Shown here in pieces: positions 10,101 through 20,013 of a stretch of DNA of 64,000 nucleotides. A program made the position numbers and the translations under genes. Below the pieces are notes generated by a model. The model did no database searches. It was given only the letters and a program-made list of their open reading frames with translations, and was not told where the DNA came from. This DNA is from Ganoderma boninense (lineage: Eukaryota > Basidiomycota > Agaricomycetes > Polyporales > Polyporaceae), in NCBI GenBank assembly GCA_002900995.3, contig CM035315.1:2325826-2389825 (forward strand). The letters are read 5' to 3'. Position 1 is the stretch's first letter. Each line of letters begins with the position of its first letter.

Positions 10101-11924
10101 GAGCTTGTCCCTGAAGATGGCAAGGACGAGGTTTACGACGAGGTCATGTCAGAGATCAACGAGCTCGAGGAGGAACTCAAGACCGAGCTGAAGCACATAC
10201 GCAAGAAGACTGGGTTCGTCCACAAACCGCATGTATGTAAGACGGATTGGAAGCTAACATTCGCAAATCCCGGTAGTTTGGACGCGACCTACTGGCATAG
10301 CGCACAAGGTACAAAAGAGATCTACCTCGTCCAATTGCAGGGCAAGGAGAAGGAGAAGGCGCCGAAGGAGTGGACGCTGAGCGGTTCAATCAAGGTACGC
10401 TCTGCGTTTATCCAGCGTACGCTTTGCAAGCCTGACCATCCTTTCCTACCCGCGAAAAGAACGCCAAGCGGTTCATCGTCCCCGGCCTCCAGTCCACGAT
10501 CCGCAAGCTCAAGGAGGCGCGCGAGAACCGCAATACGGCGATCAAGGACTTCAAGAACCGTCTGTATGCGGAGTTCGACGCGGACCGCTCGGTCTGGCTG
10601 CGCGCGATCCGCGTCCTCGCTGAGCTGGACTGCCTGTTCAGCCTCGCGAAGGCGTCAAGTGCGCTCGGCGAGCCCGCGTGCCGGCCCGAGCTGGTGGACG
10701 GTGACGAGGCGTTCATCGACTTCCAGGATCTGAGACACCCTGCGCTGGTTGCGAGCTCGTCGCTGAAGGGTGATTTCATCCCGAACGACGTAAAGCTTGG
10801 TGGGGACGTGGGGAGGATCGCATTGCTGACTGGTGCGTGTCACAGTGTAAGTGGTGTGTCGCTTCCTTGACTCACATGAGGGGATGTAGGTCCGAATATG
10901 GGAGGAAAGTCGACAGTGAGTAGTCGATATTTTGTTGTTACCCCCTGTCGTTACTCATCCATGTTCGGCAGGCAATGCGAATGACTGCTACTGGGATTGT
11001 ACGAAATTTGCTCACAATTCCATGCGTTCAATGCTGAGAATTCACATAGATCATGGCCCAGCTTGGCATGCTCGTACCCGCCAAAAGCGCACGGTATGTC
11101 ACCACACGGTCGCGCCACGCTATGCCTATGCTGAGTTCATTCAACAATAGGTTGTGCCCAGTGGACTCTATCCTGACTCGTATGGGCGCATACGACAACA
11201 TGTTCTCCAACGCCAGTACATTCAAGGTCGAGCTGGACGAATGGCAAGTCCGACGTGTCTGCCTCCCTGTGCTGAAATCTTAACATCCTTTTTAGCTGCA
11301 AGATCCTGCGCGATGCTACGCCGAAGTCTTTTGTCATCCTCGACGAACTCGGGCGCGGAACTTCCACATACGTGCGTTCTACCAAACGTCTCCGATTTTG
11401 CAGCGTACTCAATTCCACACCTTCAGGACGGTATGGCCATCGCAGGTGCTGTCCTCCACCAGTTGGCAACCCACACACTCTCCCTGTCGTTCTTTGCGAC
11501 CCACTATGGTTCCCTGACGGACGACTACGCGTACCACCCGAACGTGCGCAACATGCACATGGAGACGCTCGTCGATGACGAGAAGCGAGAACTCGTGTTC
11601 CTCTACAAGCTCGTCGACGGCGTCGCGGGCTCGTCGTTCGGTACTCACGTCGCCAACCTCGCAGGAGTACCGCTGGAGGTTGTCGAGCGCGCCGAGGTCG
11701 TCTCGAAGGACTTTGCGAAGCACTTCAAGGAGAAGCTCGAGGGGAAGAAGAACAAGGTATCGGGTCGCCTGCCGCTCGTTGCGCAGGCGGACTTCGCGTA
11801 CCTCTTCAAGCTCGCTACCGGCGTTCTTGAGTTGCCCGAGGATAAGGTCCGGAGGCGGGAGGTCTTGAGGACGCTCAAAGGCGCGGTACAGGGCGCTCTG
11901 CGGGAGACACCGAACGCTGCTTGA
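7126..11924 (+). CDS. MSH6: DNA mismatch repair protein MSH6 (MutS-alpha subunit)
   Basis: MSH6 pairs with MSH2 to bind base mismatches and 1-nt loops in nuclear DNA. I join 15 exons: 7126-7804, 7855-8492, 8550-8604, 8659-9038, 9095-9545, 9622-9833, 9888-10038, 10081-10394, 10460-10832, 10890-10915, 10972-10998, 11050-11093, 11151-11243, 11296-11371 and 11427-11924. They give one frame of about 1338 residues, the usual MSH6 length. The N-terminus has a PCNA-binding box (QKSLMSFF), then a long acidic, basic and Ser-rich disordered region. The MutS domain I start (FWEIKQNHFDTILFFQKGKF) and the GVPEMSFNFWAAKFL motif follow. The ATPase domain has Walker A GPNMGGKST, Walker B VILDELGRGTST and FFATHYGSL. 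Two introns have GC donors and the Walker A region is cut into microexons. The start (cgccATGGcc) is the first Met giving the PCNA box a normal position. Confidence 0.96.
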
Positions 11925-12223
11925 AACAAATTAGGCCGATCGCAGGATGGAGGGTGGAGATTGTTGATCTCGAGAGTGCTGGTGTCGCTATTCGATTGCT
12001 GTCTTGCACCTTGCTTTGTATGTTTTCTTGTTGTCGTATGGTTTGTGCTCTCGCTACTCTATGCCGTTCATCATTAGCTCGCTACCGTAACTGTTTGCAA
12101 ACAAATTAACAAATAGAGTATTGGTTGCCCGTCGCCGGTTTACCGGCCCGGGTGATTTGCCAGTGACATCACTCTTGCATGCACTTGAAGTTGTCTGCAT
12201 CGCTCTTCTGTCTTTGTGCTGCA

Positions 12224-13364
12224 ATGTCACGCGTCGACAACTTATTGCTTCCCCAGCCTCTGAAGGCAGATTTCACGCATCCAAGTCCTTATGTCGTCAG
12301 CGCATACAGCATCTGCTACCGGGTGGAGCGTCTCATCAAGCCCAGCCAGAACCACTCGACGCCCCGCGACGAAACGGTGAACTTGCCGCAACTAGTCAAC
12401 ATTCGCATCCTCGGACATCTCCTCTCTCAGTCACCCTTCTTATCTGATGCAGCCATCTCAGAGATCGCCAGAAGTATCGTCTGCTGCCGAGCGAATCCAG
12501 CGGGGACAGACGAATCTGATGCGGACGCGTTGAATAAGTTGGGTGAGCTCTATAAGAATTATCTCCTACTCCCGTGTGAGTGTCTCTAGTTGCTCTGAGT
12601 CTTGCCGAGATTCATGCCACGGCTATCAAGTTCGCAAATTCAAGGACCAAGCTCCCCTGTCGACACCGCCCTCTTCTGAAGCCTCAGACGCACCGTCACC
12701 CCTTTCCGAGCGCTCATTCCAGTTCACGGAAGATGAAGTTGACCAGATGCTCGCTGAAACTCCTAAGAGCGGCACCACGTCGAAGAAACTGGTGTGCTAC
12801 GTTCAACGCTTCTATTATTTGTTGTTCCAAGTCTCACATGGCGTACAGGCAATGCAACGCGAGGATCATCGCTGCATAGTGACACGCATGCTGGACCTGC
12901 CATACGCTGTAGACATTCTTCGCAGGACCGGCGAAGTTTTAAAGGACGTCGTTGCTGACCTTCGAGTTTGTCATATATTCGCGGAATCGACCAACATGAA
13001 TATCGGGGGCAAGGCGAATGAGGTTCGCGTCTTCTTCATAAGTTGTGACTGTGTGATCTTGTATTGAGTTCTCTTTAGCCGGACGACTCTGGCGACGGCG
13101 AGGACAATACGTGGACCCTGTTAAAGAGCCTCGGATACACCAGCATTTGCAACGAGTTCGCAATCGCCGACCACTTTCATTCACTCGCCAATGTCATGAT
13201 AATGGCCTTCAACCTCCGTTATTTCTTCGACAGGCTTGACATGTGGTTTGAACCCATCGAGGTCTGTCTTCACCTTCCGAGCTCGATCTAATTATATTTA
13301 TATTCACGACACTCCCGCTCAATGACCGGTCCAGAACGAAGACAGCACCTACCGCCTCTGTTCC
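12224..13364 (+). CDS. HNH_2-type domain protein, copy B, cut by the assembly gap
   Basis: This is a paralogue of the gene at 4739-6075 with matching exon order. Exon 1 (12224-12575) starts MSRVDNLLLPQPL and shares LVNIRILGHLLSQS with copy A. Exon 2 (12631-12791) has FQFTEDEVDQMLAETPKS. Exon 3 (12849-13022) has QREDHRCIVTRMLDLPY and VCHIFAES. Exon 4 (13079-13261) has LLKSLGYTSIC and ends LDMWFEPIE. Exon 5 begins at 13335 with STYRLCS and runs into the N block. By comparison with copy A about 60 C-terminal residues are missing. As in copy A, the terminal HNH histidine position is Arg (NLRYFFD). It is transcribed in the same direction as MSH6, 300 nt downstream. Confidence 0.75.
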
Positions 13365-13464
13365 NNNNNNNNNNNNNNNNNNNNNNNNNNNNNNNNNNNN
13401 NNNNNNNNNNNNNNNNNNNNNNNNNNNNNNNNNNNNNNNNNNNNNNNNNNNNNNNNNNNNNNNN
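13365..13464. other. assembly gap, 100 N
   Basis: Exactly 100 N bases, the conventional placeholder for a gap of unknown size. The true gap must be larger. The missing end of HNH copy B needs about 180 nt, the missing MFS start needs 117 nt (39 residues by comparison with copy 2), and a terminator plus promoter must also fit. Confidence 0.97.
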
Positions 13465-15806
13465 ACCGAGGAACGCACCGTGACGCGTCATGGTCTCGCG
13501 CATGACCGCAACCTCCTGCGTGTGCTGCACGAGTCCGCGTTGGACACAACCGACATCGGCGCGGCATCCTCGCTGGACCTCCCCGCCACGCTCGCCGCAA
13601 GCGACCGCGTGCGCCGGCGCTCCGACGTGTGCGCATTCGCCGACGGGCCTGAGCTCACCGAGCGTGCCAGAGGGCCCGACCCCGCGAATGATCCCAACGC
13701 CATCGAGCTCCCCGTGCTCACGTACTTCGGCAAGACCGACTTCACCAGCACCACGTTCCGCGACGCGAACCTCCCGCTCCGTGAGGATGCCGTCGCGAGC
13801 TCCAGTGCGAAGGGCGGCGACCCTGAGATCGTGCTCAGCTACCAGACCGCCGTGCCGCCCTCGATTCACGAGGAAGATCGTGCGCCGACCACGCTTTCGG
13901 TGTCCGCGGCGCAGAAAGCTGTGCACCGCCGGAAGAGCCTTATACACTTCCTTGCGCTGTGTTTCTGCGTGTTCGGGATGGGCTGGAACGACGGCACCAC
14001 AGGGCCTATGCTCCCAAGGATCCAGGACCACTATCATGTACGGGCTCCTGCTATGGTTATGGCTATCCCGGAGCTAATTTCAAACCCAGGTCAACTTCGC
14101 GATCGTGTCGTTAATTTTCGTCTTCGGTGCTTGCGTAAGAAGCCTCCCGTCCGCTAGTCAACCTACTCAGTGACTGACAACATACCCTTTGCAGGGCTAT
14201 GTCTTCGGCGGCATGGCCAACGTCTATCTCACCGACAAGTTTGGGTTCGGCAAGGTTAGTGTGGTCGTGGTTTACGTGCAGAAGAGAGGCCATCCACCGT
14301 GCTGACGCGCCTTGCAGGTCTTACTGATAGGTATAACCTCCTCACACTTATATCACGGCGGATTGGCACTGAACCGTCTTATCAGGCGCAGCTTTCCAGG
14401 TCATTGCATACGCGCTGATAAGTCCGGCGGGCCCATTCTCGCTTATGTGTTTCGCCTTTTGCTTGGTCGGCTTCGGACTCTCCCTCCAGAATGCGCACGC
14501 GAATGGGTTCGTCGCCAGCCTCAAGCGTGACTCCCCGACTAAGATGGGTTTCCTCCATGGCAGTTATGGTATGCGTTGCGTCTATCTTCCTCCTCCGATG
14601 TGCCGCTCAATGCGTTTTCCATCACCACACAGGTCTGGGGGCTCTCGTGTCTCCTCTCGTTTCGACGCAGTTCGCGAAGAGCCCTGCCCACTGGTCGCTC
14701 CACTACGTCGCGTCTGCCGGGGTGTACATCATGATCCTGGCCGTCCTCTGGTTCGTATTCCGCGGGAAGCAGCAGCAGGGTGAGTTTCAGCCAGTCTCTC
14801 CGGTGACCATCATGCCTAACTCTTAGTCACCCTTTAGAGGTCTTAGAAGAAGAGGGGGAAGTCGGCACAGATGCGGACGCGGTCGGCTCGAACAAGTACA
14901 AACAAATTTTCACGCTCAAGGAGGTGCACTTCCTTGCGCTCTTTGCCCTGATCTATGTCGGCGTGGAAGTCACCCTCGGCGGTATGTAGCCTTGGTTTCG
15001 CATGAGGTGACCAGCGGGCTGAGGACCTTCCAGGTTGGAGTGTGACGTTCATCCTAGATAAGCGCCACGGCGACTCGAGTTCCGGGTACATCGCGTCTGG
15101 ATTCTTCGGCGGTGAGTCTTTTCCGTGGTCCAGACTACCCTCCACCGATGCTGACGCGCTGACGACCGGCCGGTAGGATTGATGCTTGGTCGGATCCTCC
15201 TCCTGTGGCTCAACAAAAAGGTACAGCCATCCGCCGTTTTCTTCTACGAGGCTCCACCGCGCATCGCTAACCTCCGCAACAGATCGGAGAGCGCCTCGCG
15301 CTCTTCATCTACGCCCTCATCGCCATCGGGTGAGTCTTCCCCATTCGCTTCCGGCTCCTTCTCAGCTCAGCCGTAATCTGACTCACTGGGGCGCTCGCAG
15401 GCTGGAAGTGACCGTCTGGCTCGTCCCCTCGCTCATCGAGAACGCGATCGCGGTCTCGTTCGTCGGGCTCGTCCTGGGCCCCATGTACCCCATCCTGATG
15501 AACCAGTCGACCGCGATCCTGCCCCGCTGGCTCCTGACCGGGTGCATGGGGTACATCGCCGGCATCGGGCAGGCCGGGTCGGCGGTCCTGCCCTTCTTGA
15601 CCGGGCTGCTCGCGTCGAAGTTCGGAATCGTCAGTCTACAGCCGTTGTGAGTGCTTGATTTCCTTTTGCTATGGCGAAATGATCGTACGGGGGGCTGACT
15701 TGATTCTGCTTTCCCCCCCCCCTTTGTGCGTAGCATCGTGTCGATGATGTCGACGCTCATCGTCATTTGGGCTGTGATCCCCCGCGCGCGGTATGTGCCA
15801 ACGTAA
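13465..15806 (+). CDS. MFS transporter, copy 1 (5' end lost in gap)
   Basis: A major facilitator superfamily permease of fungal type with a long hydrophilic N-terminus (about 170 residues) before the first helix. The first helix region reads FLALCFCVFGMGWNDGTTG and is followed by LPRIQDHYH. Later segments include GYVFGGMANVYLTDKFGFGK, SLQNAHANGFVASL, ALVSPLVSTQFAKSP, WSVTFILDKRHG, GLMLGRILLLWLNKK and LGPMYPILMNQSTAILPRW; the protein ends PRARYVPT-stop. Substrate is unknown. Short introns split the first half, and one exon (14318-14330) is only 13 nt. Relative to copy 2 the first 39 residues are in the gap. Three one-base losses between about 13627 and 13680 replace some 18 residues with a shifted-frame patch. 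Confidence 0.85.
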
Positions 15807-17009
15807 TGTGGAGGGGTGTTCAGCGACAGGCAATCAGGTGGTCTTGCTACTACTGTTGCTACTATGGGTGTATTTCTGGGTCGTGTATCTCATGGGGTTA
15901 CTGTGATAACGCAAGGTGCCTTCTGTCCCACGAATTTCAATTCCTTGATTGTTTTGCTGAAGTGTACATTACACGGGAAATTTGGACTCTTCCCTTAGCT
16001 TGGATGAATTATGAATATCGCCGTAGAACCGTCTCAGACTGAAACGCTAACATTGAACGACTTGGAAACAAGCCAAATAAAGCTAGGACAACGGGATGGC
16101 TCCACAACAATGCAATCAAAGGCTATGCAACGTCCGAAACACAGCCATCTGCTAATGATGTTTGGAGGTGGCACATTGGGATGATTTATCTTGGATCCAC
16201 CGACTTGTTTCTGAGACATTGCCTCCAGTACTACACTTGTCATCCGTTGTCACCTTGTAGGCCCATTTGGGCAAGTAGGTACCGCAACTACGAATTGATG
16301 GATGGTCACATTTGAATCTCCGATTACCGCGGGTTAATTGTCTTACCTGATTCTAATAACCCTCCGCCAACGCATGGACTCGGAGGGCAACTCGTTCACA
16401 GATATCTGTCAGTCGACAAGGAAAGGCGGAGAACGGGTGTTCATGCGGCTGGGGAAGCACTGGCATGGTTACAGTGCACCTGCTAAATATTGACGCTTGC
16501 TCTTGAGTCCCCTAGTACTACCGCCGCCGTTTCCATGACTGCGACCTTGTGCGCCTTTCTTTGGATGCTCCTTTCAACAGGCTTGGGAGCAACAGCGCAG
16601 CCATTAGCCAGAACATCTCAGGGCGACCACCGCTTTCCAGTATCATGAGGGGGCATACGGCAATCGCCCTAGAAGATGTGATTGTTACAACCGTGGCGGA
16701 TCGCGGGACTCGGAGTCTCGGACGCAGACGCCGCATCTAACACCAAGACCTCACTGTCTCCCAGATAGGCGAATTTGCCCATCAATTACTAACCGGTACA
16801 GACCGGTTCCACGTTGATTGCGAAGCCCTGTGCACTCGGACTGCCGAATTCCGGGACACCGTTGCCATCCAACTGGCGTCATTTAAAGCAAGGTCTCCCA
16901 TATATCCGTTGACTCAGGGTGAGCATTGCGACCTCTGTCCTTGACCTAGACGACGTTCCTTGACCAAGACAACATCCAGGACGAGTTACGGTACTGAGCG
17001 AAAAAAACC
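15807..17009. other. non-coding spacer of duplication arm 1
   Basis: No intact gene is supported. The sequence is shared with 46430-48558 in reverse orientation, apart from a 1.25-kb insertion there. The empty insertion site is visible at about 16641-16660 (tatcatgagggggcatacgg). Short frames here have counterparts in arm 2 but differ by many indels, so they are not maintained as proteins. Confidence 0.6.
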
Positions 17010-17600
17010 ACGCTGGCAGTGTACAGCGGCGAAGAAGCCTGGTCCGATCGCTTTGTGCTGGTCACCGTGTCTGTGCGCGGCCAACGGTTGAACGACGCTA
17101 CGACAGGCCCGAGTCTTCGGAGAGTGCGAGAAAATCCTCATGTGAGAATATGCCACTCATCTCAATGTATAAGTGATCATTCAGCTTGCATGCTGCATAT
17201 CATTGCTCAGGTGGGGTTTCCCTACTCTCCGTCTGCAACGCGTCGTGAGTACTGATGGTGTCGCTACGCCATACCCCTTTCTTTCCTGCTCCATGCCCAA
17301 GGGTTTCTTATCCGGGGCGATTGTGAATGTGTTCTCAATCGATAACTTGGGCTTTGAAAAGGTAGTTTAGCTATACCGTACATCTCATGAGAATTCTTAC
17401 GCAGTATATAGGCCGGGGGGGGACGTCTGTGCAACTCCCAATCCTCTCTCGAACCTAACGACTCTCAGGCGAAGGCATTTCAGGTGCTTTGATCCAGATC
17501 CCATACGTGGTGCTCATCGCAATGGAGCCTTTCGCCATTGCGTGCGTCGCCTGCTGCAACTGTGACGTAGGGTTCATCCTTGCTTCTCCGAGGGGCTCAG
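17010..17600 (+). pseudogene. decayed MFS transporter relic (arm 1)
   Basis: Three pieces in order match the MFS genes of this window. RLNDATTGPSLRRV matches the WNDGTTGPMLPRI region. GFLSGAIVNVFSIDNLGFEK matches GYVFGGMANVYLTDKFGFGK and is followed by a GT splice site. GALIQIPYVVLIAMEPFAIA matches the third-helix region. Stops and frame changes separate the pieces and the C-terminal half is absent. It is the arm 1 counterpart of the longer relic at 44570-46430. Its right end overlaps the run-out end of the P450 on the opposite strand, which marks the duplication junction. Confidence 0.65.
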
Positions 17601-17639
17601 GCGATCGGCTTTGTGGCAAGCTTGAAGAAATACTCCGGG

Positions 17640-19680
17640 CGTTTTCCAAAGTGATCTGTGAACGAGGCACTATGATGCACGTAAATGGATCGGGATGCCT
17701 GCCACCACAGTCAGTCAATGCGGTGCAGGCAGACAAGTGTTTTGTACGCGCGAAAGAGCGCCTCCGGTGGGTATCTTGGGACTAGCGGCGTGCATTGCTT
17801 GGCCGGCAGCACCAGCAGGCGGGTGGATTTCGAAAGCGTGCAGCACCGATGCGATGGCGATGAACAACGAGTCTTGGGAGAAATGCATCCCCGGGCATAT
17901 TCTGTAGCGTTTGTAGGAAGGCTCGCTCATGGAAGGATCTGGGTGTGCTCACCTGCGGCCAAAGCCGAATTGAAACTTCAACGGATCCCTAGTATTCGGA
18001 TCGAGCTTGCCATCCTTCAAGAAGCGTTCCGGCATGAATTTGTCTGGCTCGGGATATGCGAGACGGTCGCGCGACATCGCCCTACAGGCACCGTCAGCAA
18101 GGAGTCCCTCGTGTACACTGCGATGAAATTTACCAAGCGTTGGCAATGATGACCGCTCCTGCAGGTATGAGGTAGCCGTTATATTCATCGTCTTCCACCG
18201 CACGATGGGGAATACCAAGTGGAACGACGGTGTGCCACCGGATGCATTCTTTGATTACCGCACAGACATAGGATAGCGCTTCTCGATGGGAGAAGTCAGG
18301 AAGTTGATCGGGGCCAACAACTTCTTCTATTTCCGCGCGGGCCTTGCGTTGAACTTCCGGGTATGCTGCCATCGCTCGAAAGAATGCGGTGAGGATAGCT
18401 AACGTCTGGTACTACAATGTGAGCATGAGACCGCTTGCAAGATGCGGAGAGAACGCCTGCCGTGTCTGCACCCGCTTTGTGGTGGAAGCTTACTCAGCAA
18501 CGCCCTAAACAAACTAGACGACTACGGCTCACCGGAGTAAGCCAGGCCAGTGACATCCTTGAAGACATCCTCGTCCTCAGCGGAAACACTGCCGTTCTCT
18601 CTGATGGCATTTTCGACGAGTGAGCATGTGATGGACGGCCGTGCGTCCCCTCGACCCTGCCAAAAGACGAATCAACCTAGTGTAGAATAACAGTCTCAGC
18701 AAAATCGCTCACCAAGGCTTCTACCGTGGCATCATACGCATCACCTCTGAGCGCAACGATGACTGGCTTCCACTTTTCTACCGCGTCCCTCTTGAAACCA
18801 GTGCCAGGGAACCAGGTCGGCAGCCGCGCTAGCATTGGGAACAGCTCGACGAGATACCGCCCGGGAGCCATCGTCTCGGTGAAGATCTTGCCTACTTCCT
18901 CTGCGATAGCCACGAACCGGTCGTTCTTTTCGGCGATCTCGATCCCGTATACCGCATCCATGTAGAGCCACCAACGTAGCTTGAACAGTGGATGTTAGCA
19001 ATGTCTCAATACTGGGAATACCACGACTTCAGCTCACTATCGACTGTGATCGAGGAACTTGGCCGGCTCGTGGAGGAGCTTCTTCAGCAGTCGTTGTACG
19101 CCGCGGCGGTGGATAGGCCTGTACTGCGCGACCGCGCCCCGATGAAAGAAGTCATGAAACACACGGCGACGCCGCCTCCACGCCGCCGAGTAGCCCACGA
19201 GTGCAAACTCGTATATGAGGCCAGTCCTTAGTCAGACGTCAGCATTCGCATTCTCGATGGGCATCCTCGCAGATCGGCCATGCTCACAGCTCTGCCATGA
19301 CGAACCGCGGCCTGTCAGAGGTGTTTGCGGAGCGAGATTCGAGGAGGGCGATTGCGGCATCGTAAGAATCGATGATGATGGTCGGTTGCCCGAACACATC
19401 CAAATAGACGATTTCACCTATGTCCGATGTTTCAGTTGCTCTACTAAACCACTCCAGGGTTAGGTGCACTTACCGTATTGCTTGCATAGGTCGTGCATAG
19501 CGGTCACAATATTCTCCTTGGGCATGTCCAACAGATTGCCAATGATAGGAAGCCGCTTTCGGACCTGGCGGGAGAGGAAAGGTGGGTGAACGGGCGCGCT
19601 TCGTCACCCGCAAAATCCCTGCCACTACAAGTCCTAGCAGAAGGTACGATATGAAGTCCTGGAGGTGAAAGTCAGCATGG
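17640..19680 (-). pseudogene. cytochrome P450 monooxygenase with apparent frameshifts
   Basis: This is a fungal microsomal P450. The N-terminal anchor (ISYLLLGLVVAGILRV) and PLPPGPK hinge are at about 19650-19550. LPIIGNLLDMPKENI, EIVYLDVFGQPTIII, a MAPGRYLVELFPMLARLP segment and the I-helix exon (DVFKDVTGLAYSG) follow. The K-helix EALSYVCAVIKECIRWHTVVP, the PERF motif and the heme loop FGFGRRICPG come next, the loop split by an intron. Two faults are visible. One extra base after PPGPK shifts the frame before LPIIGNL. The terminal HPDPFTCIIVPRS motif is out of frame with the preceding exon, and its frame then runs on without a normal stop to 17455, across the MFS relic. Either the gene is dead or the sequence has errors; the upstream start exon is not resolved. 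The gene family is secure, its state is not. Confidence 0.7.
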
Positions 19681-20013
19681 TTCAGGTTTAAGCACTGCGG
19701 ATTTCCCGTATGGGTGTGTGGGTGGAGGGATAAGGGGAAGAGGGTGTGAGGTGGTGCGTGCTTCGTCCCATAACTCTTTAGAAGACTTCACGTGGGAGGC
19801 ACTCCATTGGAAATTGTGCGAGGAAGTATGGCTTCTCCCTTCCCCGTTTGCGGGCCGTAGAACGGCTCTTGAGCCACCTGCATAAAGCTATTGCACAGAG
19901 TTTAACTTTGTCCAAGCCACGTGTCCATAGTGTCAGGGACGCGATTCACAAGAAAATGATCCCTGGAAATATATCGCAGAAGATACTTTTACGGTACAAA
20001 CTACAGCGGGGAA

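Larger units (their letters stand above)
13465..17485 (+). repeat. inverted-duplication arm 1
   Basis: This segment recurs in inverted orientation at about 45595-50899. Similarity covers MFS exons and introns, the non-coding spacer after the gene, and the decayed MFS relic beyond it. Base 13465 corresponds to 50899. The left limit is hidden by the gap. Near 17485 alignment stops because arm 2 has an internal deletion in the relic. Arm 1 continues as relic to about 17600, where the P450 gene begins on the other strand. Confidence 0.85.
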
